From positions 34,279,004-34,343,003 of the forward strand of contig CM036658.1 of the NCBI GenBank assembly GCA_020746105.1: DNA of 64,000 nucleotides, written 5' to 3'. Source of the stretch: Trogon surrucura. Its lineage: Eukaryota > Chordata > Aves > Trogoniformes > Trogonidae. The notes under the pieces are model-generated. The model was not told where the DNA came from and searched no databases. It saw nothing but the letters and a program-made list of their open reading frames with translations. Below are positions 25,701 to 37,700 of this stretch, piece after piece. How positions within the stretch are numbered: the stretch's first letter is position 1; each line of letters opens with the position of its first letter. The translations under genes and the position numbers were made by a program.

Positions 25701-28700
25701 CAATTCACCCTGCATTGTCTTTGTTCACTCCAGGAACAGAAAGGGAACATAGTCCTAGAAGGTGACTGAGAGGAGGTGTGTTTATTATTGGTACAGTACT
25801 CCCCTTTACATTTCTCCATATCGGGGCAGATGCAGTTATATCTCAGCCATGGAACTCCTGAAAAAAACATACATGCCCTGAGGAGGATAAAAGCACGGTA
25901 AAGGGATAATTATGGATTTCCTCTTTTTTTAAGGTATCAGACAGGAAGTGGTTTATGGAGAAAAGACGGTTATTCAATTAAGAGAACATGCTAGTAATTA
26001 GGTTACTGAGACTACTTCCTATTCAGTGCTGGAGTGTCATTCCAGTAATTCCCTAGCATGGATGTGCACACCTCAGCACAGTCAGCCTACTCATGCAATA
26101 CTTATAGCATGGGTTCAGGGCACAGCTAGCTGGCTAGAAAGCACACATGTGCCCAGTTCATGGCCAGCAGTTGGTAAACTGCCTTTCTCAGGAGGGTGAC
26201 TGGCTTCTGCAAAGTGGATGAAATCAGCTACCAAGAATAATGTTCTATACTGTCTGTCTTTGCTAGAAAGGAAGGTATAACATGAAACTCACACTGAATT
26301 ATTCTCACATTCACCCTACCCTGAATTCCAGTGAGGTGAATCTCCAGCTTAGCTGGAGAAGATAGCAATCTGCTCTGTTTATTCTGAGGCAATTTCAAAG
26401 ATCTCACTTCAACAGTATGTGCTGATGGAAACTGCTTAGGCCAAGGGCTGCAAACAACTGCAGAGAATCTTCAGGGAAAAATTTCCAGCGTGGAAAAGGC
26501 AGGTTTGGCAATCAGCCCTTCCAAACCATATGATGGAGAATGGAGGGCCAGAAAGGACCTCACAGTCCCATACAGATAACTCACGTTTCTAATCCTGTCT
26601 ACTCAGCAACAAAACAACCAGACCATTGGTTTACCTATACAAAATTAACGTGTGAGTGGACGATCAAATGAAGTACACAAAGAAATATCTTAAAGAGTGG
26701 ACTTAGCCTTCATATTATTTGCTGTGCAACATGTTCTGTGACTCTGCTTTCCTTTATCACTGATAATAGGAAGGTAAGACTTACAGCATACTTTCAGCTG
26801 GACACAACAAAACTGATAATAACAGATAATGATAGTGATTTACTACCCCAAGATCTCAAATGAAGGTTAAATTGAGGTAAAAAATTTACATACAGCTAAC
26901 ACGGCTCAGGTCCCTGTCTGGTCTCATATTTGTCTTTTCATATGAGTAATATGGATACCATAAATGAAGGGCTGGATTTTCTTCCTCATCTTAACTGTAT
27001 TGCATTTGAAACAAATGTGAATTTAATTGTCTGTCATTAAAGACAGGGAACTACTGAGTAAGACTCAGAAAATCACACTTTACCCCTTCACCAATATATC
27101 CGGTAAAATCACATGTACGCTTATCAGCTTCAAAACTGTAGTAAACAGAAAAATGAAGATCTGACTTGGGAGATCTGACTTTGGTGACCCCAAAAGCCAA
27201 GGACAGTAGCAGACTGCTGGGCAGTTCGGAACCTAGCAGAAAGACAGAGCAGTAAAGAAAAGGAGAAAGAAGCAGAGGAAACATTTGGATCCTGGAAGCA
27301 AAGATCCTGCTTTATTTCTGTTCTCTGTTACTTGGATCACAGATACCAAACAGTGATAAACCACCAAACAGTGGTAAAACCTTAAAAAAACACCAGGAGA
27401 AGAACACAATCTTTCAACCCAAAGATCCTTCCCCCTAGAAATACCTCTAACTTTGAACATTAGTCCTTGCTGTTCAAGTGTTATCAACAGCTTCATCATT
27501 TCTGACCTTCAGGACTGAAAAACTAATGGACACGAAGTGGTGATGGAGCACACCATCATCAGGTTTGCAGATGATATCAAACTGCGAGGCCCAGTCAGTG
27601 TGCTGAAGGACAGAACTGAATCTGTAAGGACAATGACAGGCTGGAAGAATCAGCCAACACAGATCTCATGAAATTCAAGAAGAACGAAATGGGAAGGAAA
27701 AACGTCTGAACGATACAGGTTGGGAAAAGCCTGAAGAGGGAGCCGCTCTGTTGAAAACGACCTAGGGGCTCTGACAAGCAGTGAGCTGAGTATCAGCCAG
27801 CCGTGCGCCCTGCTAATAATGAGAACCAACAGCATCTCTGGCTGTGTGATTAGGGTCACAACCAGAAAACCAAGAAAGGGATCAATCCCTCTTCTCAGTG
27901 CTTATTAGACTACATTTGGAGTATTACATTCTATTTTAGGCTCACCAGTAGAAGAAAGATACCGACAAGCTGGAGCAAGTTCAGTGGAGGGTATCAAAAA
28001 GGTGATGGGATGGGGCACTGACCCTGAGAGAAGAGTGTGTGACCAAGGCTTGTTCAGTCTGGAGCAGGGACAGGTTTTTTTTTTTTCTTTTTTTTTTTCA
28101 CCTAACATCAGCCCCTGGTACCAAGGGGAGGCCATGAAGTATAGAGAGTCAGATTCTTCATAGCATTGGTGGGAGACAGAAATAGTAGTCATAAATGGAA
28201 GTGGGAGGTCCCAACCAGATACAAAGGAAAAAAAAAAAATCACTCTGAGGATAACTGAGCACTGAAGCTTGTCTCTCCCAGAAGCTGAGAGATCACTCTA
28301 CTTGCAGACATCTTCTGTGTGATTTTTTCTTTCAGACATCTGTGCAAGTTTAGTGCCAAACCTTCATTTTTGGTAGCTGAATAAAAGCAGCCTAGCATTC
28401 AGCTGTGCTTACCATTTGGATTTTTCCTGGGACTATATAGCTTAGATTTTTCACAGTGCCTAATGCACTGACTTTAATTCAGATGTGATGCCTCCCCTCT
28501 GAAGTTTTACCATTGTCTTTGCACAGCAGTATGAGGGAACAGTAACCCGTAAAATAAGCCGTGAGCTAATTTTATTGTTTTTTCCCCCTCTTCTAACAGG
28601 ACTGCTAGCTTTTCTGTATGCCTTCATTTCTCTTTCAGAACTATATAATATAGGAAGGCTCAGTCAAAATTGGTGACTCAGTGTTAACTTTAACAAAGCT

Positions 28701-31700
28701 AGTTTTGCTTAAAGCTACTCTACTTACTAAAGTAAGCTTATTATCCTAAGCCAGAGTTCCTACCAGTACCCACTTATTTCTGTGAAAACAAAGGTCTATC
28801 CAATACGCTACTTGGAATGCCGTCTCAAACATTCATGATATGATTCATCCTGTGCTTGGAGCCCTGTGCTCAAACACTGCAGTAAGGACTTACCTGATGC
28901 GGAGACAGGACATGGTCCCAAATGTTGAGCTGACTGATGGAGCCCACAAAAGATTCAGCTGGGTTGAACCCTTCTCCTTTCTGATCTTGCTCTTGACCCA
29001 ATACAAGTGCACCACCACCTAAACTCAGAGAAAATTAGAACAAGGACACGAAACAAAGCATTACAGCTGTGACCCCCACATGAAGATTAAAAACTAGGGA
29101 AAACAAAACTTCTCTACCCTATGTTAGTACGATTTTGGAGTGCAGGAGACCACCTTCAAAAAATTCTTTCAGCAGACCTCTCGCAAGCCTTATGGTACAC
29201 AGAGGTAAGTCAGCACAACAATTTGGAAGGGACTCCCACATACACATTAATACTAAACTTTACATGTCTGTTCCAAGTATCTAAGAGACCACTTCTAGTT
29301 CAGTATCTGAAGCATGTTACAGAACAATTTCCTCTCCTTGACCGGTAGCACAGATGATGTAGACATACATTTTATATGTCACAGGGTGTGTGGACAAGGG
29401 CAAAAAGTAATACAGGCTGAATACTCCCTTAGGTCTCATCTCTAAAGATAACACCAATGTAATTTGGAAAAACAGGAGTAAGCATAACATACACAAGATT
29501 AAAATGCTTCACTATTTAATTTTTTAAAAAAATATGGATAGTTTTTTGAAACTCTGTGTAAGGAAAAAATGAAAACGTATCTCTTAAAAAATGTCTGGAA
29601 GTAAGAAGGTTAAGACAATCAACTATGAGCACACATTTGTAAGGAAAATGCCAGTTAAACTTCAGTTTGTTGTGTGAGAAACCTAATCACACAAAGCCAT
29701 TCCAAAATCAGCTCAGTACAGGGCTCTTTGCGGACTATACTCTGCCACCTCTAAAACAAGCTACCTACTAGTTTACCCTATAAATGTACACCTTGTCTGC
29801 AGTGTGGCTGAGTGAGTGAACTGTCTTCACGAATAAGAATAGCAAATGTGAGCCTTGCATAAATGTTGAAAATGTGAAAACATACTAAAACCACCAAAAT
29901 AAACATCTTTTTGTGGGTACAGCAAATTCTGCAGTAAACACAGAACGAAGGCAATAGATCTGGTGTAATATAAATAAAACATACCAGGGATTTTTGAGCC
30001 AACAGAGAGCCCGCTGCCTCCATCAGACAGTTTTCCGTCAATGTACACTTTCCAAGCCCCATCCGTGCATGTCCATGTGACGGCAATATGATGCCAGTTA
30101 CCATCATTCACTGAAGGACAGTCTGTAATCCTCTCTTTTCCATTTACATAAAGAACCCAGCTGCATGGAAGGAAGATGAAGGCATACTCAGTTGCATGTA
30201 GCAACTTTAAAAGCATGATCTGTCCCACATGACTCAAAGAAATGTTATTTACCAAATGAGGTGACTGTCTCTACATGATACAAGAAATCCCTCTTCAAAG
30301 ACCATCACACAAAACCTCTCTCAGAGAAGTTACAGTTTCATATGCAGATCATGGTGAAGTAAGTAATGTGCTTTGTACCAAAACACGAAGACTGAAGTCA
30401 AGGCTGCATAGCAGATTCTTAAACTTGCCCGTTGGGTCCCTCCCTGCTTCTGGAGTCACACTACAAGTACTCTGAGTCTGGAGCTCCTTTCTATCCTGTC
30501 ATTGTCGCAATTTATCATTTATATATAATATAGATGTAGTCCAAACAAAAAACATCTTGCTTTCTAGACTTCACTGCTTTCTTGCTATTACTGTTCTATT
30601 TGGCAAAAAGTGAAGGAAACATATCAAGGACAAAAGAGAAAACTCCAGCTACAGTGTCTGGATGCAGATTTTTCTACCCCAAATTAGGCAAAACTGATAT
30701 TCAGACTTATGGTCTATGCTTGCTTTATCACTTCGAGGCATCTGTAAGCAAGAGAAAAGCAGAACTGGGATTTACCCATTGTAATCAGTCAGAAGAAACG
30801 CATTATCACTTCCATTCTCCACTGCGTAAGAAATGGGAGTCCCATAGTTTGTGGTGTCAGTGGATTTCATCCAGAAGGTACAGGTGATGTCACCAAGAGA
30901 TGGGAAAACACCATCAAGCATGACATATCCGTAGATACCAGAGACTTCAAAATCAAGATTGAAACCAGAGGACTGTTCTGCAATAAAGGCAAAGAATTTT
31001 CAGAGCTACGTTCCTGAAAAATCAGAGAGAATCAAACAGTATCTAAGTAAATGTAATAAAATGTAACACAGTCCGTCTACAGAAATTATTCACTTTAAAT
31101 TGGTCAGAATTAGAAAGAACATATAGCAGTCCAACTTCACCCAGCATATAGAGCCTTTCAAGGTTAGAAAATACACAGAATTTGAAGACAAATAACCAGA
31201 AAAGAAGCTGATTATCCAACAAACAATGAATATGAACTTTGCTTTTCAGTCATCTATCAATGAAATGACATATCCATGTGCCATCCAACAACTCGATGAG
31301 GTGTTATCCGCTGATTCCATTTCATTCACGAGAGGCAAGATTTAAAAAAGAACAACAAACAATGAAAAACCCACAAGATTTTTTCTGCTCGAGACCTACT
31401 CAAATACATTGCAGTGGTATGGAACAACACTTTCATGCTGTTCTTCAATGTGGAGTGCCATGTTTTACAAGGATACTACATGTAAATGTACTAAATGGAG
31501 TTCTCACAACTCATGTGACTGTCTGCAAAATCAACACAGGTTCTTCAGCTTCCATTTAAAGATTCACCAGCTACTAGTATGTGGTAATTTTTGTAATTTT
31601 GTAATTTTGATGTAATTTTCACTTTGTAATTTTCACGGAGTGGCTAAAAGCCTCATGTTTGTGTGGCCCAACTCCAGCACTATCCAGGAAGTTGCACTAA

Positions 31701-34700
31701 GAGTGACCTGTTGTGTCTGACCATAGGGAACTTGATGCCTTTAGGTCTTCTAAAGCTGAGCCTACCACATCCTAATCTCTAACTCTGCGATGCAAAGGCC
31801 TATAGGAAATTCAACAGAAAGAGCTAAGTAACTCAGATACACAGAGCAAATACAAAATAAACTCGATAGGTCTACAATGTATTAAAAAGAACTGTGCCTT
31901 AGAAAAGAGGAATGAATGTAGATATGACTTAGTACACATGCTGTTACATGTCTGCAATCACACTTGATAACACTGCAGTCACACAGGCTCCACTCAGCCT
32001 CTCAGAGTCCCACCACCCTAGCTGCTTTCTGGAGAAGCTGTGTGAGACCAGCCCAGCCAGTGTAAATCTTGCCCAGAGACTCAGACCTTTTTCCAACACT
32101 TGGTCCTGTGTACCTGTTTCACACCTGCTGCCTGTAAAGCCAGGGGGACATTTACAAACGTACGAGTTCAAGGCATCCACACAGGTGGCTTGGTTTAAGC
32201 AGGGGCTGGAGTCACACTCATTGATGTTCACTTCACAGTTTAGTCCAGTATACCCTGTCACACACAGACACCTATAAAGGAAAAGAGAAACACACTTCAA
32301 AGGTGGCTGCTGTCATGACAAATAATCCTGGCATATATTTGAAAAAAAAGCTCCAAAACTCAACATAATGTTACATACATAGACAGAAATGTGTAAAGGG
32401 GCCTCAGGCAGGAAACCAAACGAAGATACCAACTTCTACAACCCTAGCTGACACCCTAGAGGAAGCAATTATTGTATGGCCACTCGACAATCAAAGGACC
32501 ATCAAGTGTGTCATCAAGGACCATTAAATGTGGCGGGTACCCTAGAGAAATGCATAGATTAGCAGAGACTTGACAGATGCCAGTTATGAAGGACTCCACA
32601 GAGAAGAGCAACACCTCCATCAGCCACAAGGGATCACCAGAGACCACTGAAGACCCCCAGGGAAGCCTTTCAGAGACCCAGGATGCATGCCTAATAACTA
32701 TGTATATACAATAATTAGTTCCTGGAAATAGAATGAATATGTATAATCTCTTCAGGAAAACTGATGCCTGTGTATGTATCCCAGGGGGATATAAGCTTGG
32801 ATGGGTAACAGACACGGCATGCATGGTAGGCGGAATTATCTCCCATGCACTCAGCCACAATAAAGAAATGCCTGCTTTCTAATGCTAAACTTCAGTGTTA
32901 GAGAGTTCTTCATCGACGGGATTTCGCCAACAACACGAGATCTACAGAATTAATCGAGTTTTATTTTGGTTGTTCCTTTAAGCATGTTTGTGTTCTATTA
33001 GCTGCATGATATTTCATCTTGACAGGAACACTACAGCATTTAAACAGTGTGCCTGAATTTCTTCATATCAAATTTGGAGAGGCAATCATCGCATGAGTGA
33101 AGCGTATCTTCTGGGTCCACAGAATTAGACATGAGAGGTGCTTGGCTTTTCAGGCAGATATGTTTGCACAGCGGGAAAACTAAGGCAGTAGCAAGGAACT
33201 AAAATCTCTAGTACTTGGAAAACCAAGGTGTTTCAAAGGCACCAAAACTTCTGGGGTTTTGGGGAGGGAGTCACTAAACTCAGACAGTAACAGCTGCTCC
33301 ACCTCTCTACAGTGATCTAGGGTATGACACTGCTATTGCAATTTGTAACTTCTGATCTGAGTTCAGATACCTTAAAGCATAAAAATAAGTATGAAGCTTG
33401 GAAAAGTGGATTTCTTTCAGAAGATCAATATTTAAACTACACGGTCCTATGATGCTTACACTTCAAACTCTGCGTATTTTCTTTGCTGTCTATCTTGAAA
33501 TTTGTTAAGAGTAAGGACACTAAGTTCATTTTCTTGCCTTTCAAAATCATCTTTAGTGTCCACAAGGGGATCATTTATAGTGGATTAAGCTGCCAAATGC
33601 CTTGCTGGAATCTAAGAAGGCTGAAGCACCAGAACATATCTGACTTTCCAGACTGTATTACATTAATCATCTGTTTTTCACCTGAAGCTGTTGATATCAT
33701 CTCTGCAAGTAGCTCCATTTCTGCAGGGTCTGCTGAGACACTCATCAATGTTTCTTTCACACAAAACACCAGTAAAACCTGGGAGGCACTTGCAGGAGAA
33801 ACTGCCAACTCGATCTTCACAAACAGCCCTATTAAGACACGGGTTTGAAAGGCATTCATTCACTTCCATTTCACAGTGAGCACCTGAGAAGAAAAGAACA
33901 AAGTCACAGCTCTGCTTTGAATTAACCTAAGAAAGAAGATTCCTAACCCATCTCTGGTTTTTAAGGACTGTTGCCAATCTTCTAGGAAACAGCAAACACC
34001 AGGGTAGCCATTCAAGTTTGTGACTCACTCCATTAATTAAGATTAAGTGGTCATAAAAAATTACAGCAACCATCTTTGCAGTTGTAGAAATTAACACTCA
34101 GCAAACTGTGGGGAATTTAAATGGATATTGCCCATCAAGGGAGTAACCTGGGTAGAATCATGATATCACCTGGGAAACTATTTAGAGCAACTAATGAAAA
34201 GCTGCTACAAAAGACATTTAGCTGTAATCCTAACTCTAAGAAGGAGTCTTACAGCCAGGAACATGATTCTTGGATTTCTGCTGCAGAGGAGGCTCTTAGT
34301 ATTGAAGAATGAAGAAACTGCATGTGATTGTACAGTGGAGCTCTTTGGCAGCATGATAATCAACAGATATGCCCACCTGTTACAGAAATCTAGGAAAGCA
34401 GTAGGAAGTCAAGTATGGGGATGGGGAAGAGTTTTAACATAGACTATCTTGTCTACCATTACAGTATTTTTCTTTTTAAAATATAATTAAAAACAATGAT
34501 TTGCACCCATGTGAATGTCCATATTCTTTCCTCAACATCACATAGTAACTTCATGGCAAAATTTGTAACTGAAGGCTGATCACTTAGTAAATCCTGAAGC
34601 TACACTTATACTACAGGGACTCTTGAGAGATTAGATGGACCTAAGGAATCTTGTGCATCCACATCAATATAAAACATTAAGTAATATATAGCAATGAAAT

Positions 34701-37700
34701 TGAAATACTTTAGACAGCGTAGGAAGACATCCTTTTTTTGGTCAGAAAGACTGAAGCTTGCCTTTAACAGAAAAAAGATGTACCTGTGAATCCTTTTGCA
34801 CAAGTGCAGTGGTAACTGTTCTTGCCATCAACACAGTGGGCTCCGTTCAAACATGGACTGGAGCTACATTCATTTACATCTTCCTCACACAGGAGACCTT
34901 CAAATAGCAAGGATTACAAGGCATGATCAAAACATAGTCAAGGTGCCAATTCCAGAGACACAGTGGGACAGCTCACATGACTGCAATGCGGTCACGGATG
35001 GCTATGTCCTTTTTAGGAAAGACAGGCCAACAGGGAGAGGTGGTGGAGTTGGTCTTTACATCAGAGAGAACTGTAATGTATCTTGTTCTGTCCAGGGGTG
35101 GATGAGGAGCAAACTGAGAGTTTGTGAGTGAGAATTAAGGGTCAGGCTAGCATGGGTGATGCTGTGGTGGGTGTCTGTTACAGACCACTTGATCAGGAGG
35201 AGGAAGTTGATGAGGCCTTCTTCGGGCAGATGACAGCAGCCTCTCAATCACAGGCCCTGATTCTCGTGGCGGATTTTAACTACGCAGATATTTGCTGGAA
35301 GTCCCACACAGCCAGCCATCCTCAGTCCAGGAGGTTCCTCCAGTGCATCGATGATAACTTCTTGATGCAAATGGTGGATAAGCCAACCAGGAGAGGAGCA
35401 CTGCTGGATCTTGGGCTCACTAACAAGAAGGGTCTGGTTGAAGCAGTGAAGGTTGAGGGCAGCCTTGGCTGCAGTGACCATGAGACGGTGGAGTTCAGGG
35501 TCTTGTGCAGTAGGAACAGAATACCAAGCAGGATCACAACTCTGGACATCAGAAGGGCCAACTTTGGCCTTTTCAAGCAATTGCTAGGGGAAACCCCACG
35601 GGACAGGGTACTGGAAGGTAAAGGTGCCCAAGATAGTTGGTTAATATTCAAGGGCCACTTCTTCCAGGCTCAGGATCAGTGCATCCCAACAAGTAGGAAA
35701 TCAAGAAAGAGCCAGGAGACCTGCATGGTTAACGAGGGAACTGCTGGGCAAACTCAGGTGGAAGAAGAGAGTCCATAGATCATGTAAGGAGAGGCTGGCC
35801 ACTTGAATGGAATATAAGACTGTGGTCAGAGAATGTAAGGAGGCAACTAGGAAAGCTAAGGCCTCCTTGAAATTAAACCTTGCGAGTGAGAACAGAAAGG
35901 GCTTCTTCAAATGCATTGCTGACAAAACTAACACTAGAGGCAATGTAGGCCCTCTGGTGAATGAGGTGGGTGCTCTGGAGACAGAGGATAGAAAGAAGGT
36001 GGGGTTGCTGAATGCCTTCTTTGCCTCTGTCTGTACTGCTGGACACTGTCCTCAGGAGCCTCAGACCCCTGAGGCTACAGAGGAAGTCAGGATAAAGAGG
36101 AGTTTGCCTTGATTGATGAGGACTGGGTTAGGGAACATTAGGCAATCTGAACATCCACACGTCCATGGACTTTGATGGGATGCACCCACGGGTGCTGAGG
36201 GAGCTGGCGGAAGTCATTGCTAGGCCACTCTCCATCATCTTTGGTAAGTCGTGGGGAACAGGAGTGGGGCCTGAGGAGTGGAGGAAAGCAGATGTCACTC
36301 CAGTCTTCAGAGAGGGCAAGAAGGAGGGTAACTACAGACCGGTCAGCCTCACCTCCATCCCTGGAAAAGGTGATGGAACAACTTTGTGCTGTCTCTAGGC
36401 ATATCAAGGATAAGAGCGTCATTAGGAGCAGTCAGCATGGTTTTACCAAAGGGAATTCCTGTTTGACCAACCCGATAGCCTTTTATGAGGACATAACCAG
36501 GTAGATAGATGCAATGGACATGGTTTATCTGGGTTTCAGTAAAGCATTTGACACCATCTCCCACAGCATCCTTGTAGCTAAACTGAGGAAGTGTGGTCTG
36601 GATGACCGAGTAGTGAGGTGGATTGTGAACTGGTTGAAGGAAAGAAGTCAGAGTTGTGGTCAAGGGGACAGAACCTAGTTGGAGGCCTGTGTCTAGTGGA
36701 GTCCCTCAGGGGTCAGTACTGGGGCCAGTGCTGTTCAATATATTCAGCAGTGACCTAGATGAGGGAACAGAGTGCACCATCAGCAATTTTCCTGATGACA
36801 CACCAGAAGCTGACATACCAGAAGGCTGTGCTGCCATTCAGAGAGACCTAGACAGGCTGGAGAGTTGGGTGGGGAGAAATCTTGTGAAATTCAACAAGGG
36901 CAAGTGCAGAGTTTTGCACCTGGGAAAGAACAACCCCAAGTACCAGTACAGGCTGGGGACTGAACTGCTGGAGAGCAGCACAGGGGAAAGGGACCTGGGG
37001 GTTCTAGTGGACAGCAGGATGACCACGAGCCAGCAATGTTCCCTGGTGGCCAAGAAGGCCAGTGGCATCCTGGGGTGTATTAGAAGGCTGGAGGAACATC
37101 TCCCTTATGAGGAAAGGCTGAAAGAGCCGGGTTTCTTCAGCTTGGAGGAGACTGAGGGGTGACTTCATTAATGTTTATAAATATGTAAAGGGTGAGTAGC
37201 AGGAGGGTGGAGCCAGGCTCTTCTCAGTGATGTCCAATGATAGCACAAGGGGCAAGAGGTGCAAGCTGGGGCATAGGAGGCTCCACAAAAACATTAAGAA
37301 AAACTTTTTCACTGTGTGGGTGACAGAGCATCGGAACAGGCTGCCCAGAGACGTTGTGGCGTCTCCTTCTCTGGAGACATTCAAAACTCGCCTGAATGCA
37401 TTCCTCTGTGACCTGCTCTAGTTGATCTTGTGGCCTACTCTAGTTGATCTTGCTCTGGCAGGAGGGTCGGGCTAGATGATCTGTTGAGGTCCCTTCCAGC
37501 CCCTAACATTCTGTGATTCTGTGTCATTCTGTGAACGTGTGCATGCTGCAGCAACTGAAAGTGGAAAACAAAACAGCACCGACATGCTTGCATAACAGAA
37601 GTCTACTGAGAGCAGGTGATAAAATTCCATGCAAACATTTACAGAGATCATCTGTGCTATTTAGATGTTGGCATGTGAAAGATGCAAAGTCCATTGTTTG

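Larger units (their letters stand above)
24465..28893. other. 4.4-kb intron inside pentraxin domain
   Basis: The largest intron in the window. It holds a CR1 reverse-transcriptase fragment (27.54-28.07 kb) and an opposed T-tract/A-tract pair (28.08-28.24 kb). The remaining 3 kb show no recognisable element; a lone GYIGEGVKC on the minus strand near 27.1 kb is not an EGF exon. Confidence 0.6.

Noticed and set aside
27051-27284. Minus-strand ORF ending [10 protein letters not shown], resembling an EGF tail
   Set aside because: It has only two Cys in EGF-like spacing, no acceptor/donor in frame, and the surrounding SVEP1 chain is complete without it.
31948-32277. Plus-strand ORF antisense to EGF 5/6
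   Set aside because: A shadow of the Cys-rich exon in the opposite strand; Cys codons avoid stops when reversed.
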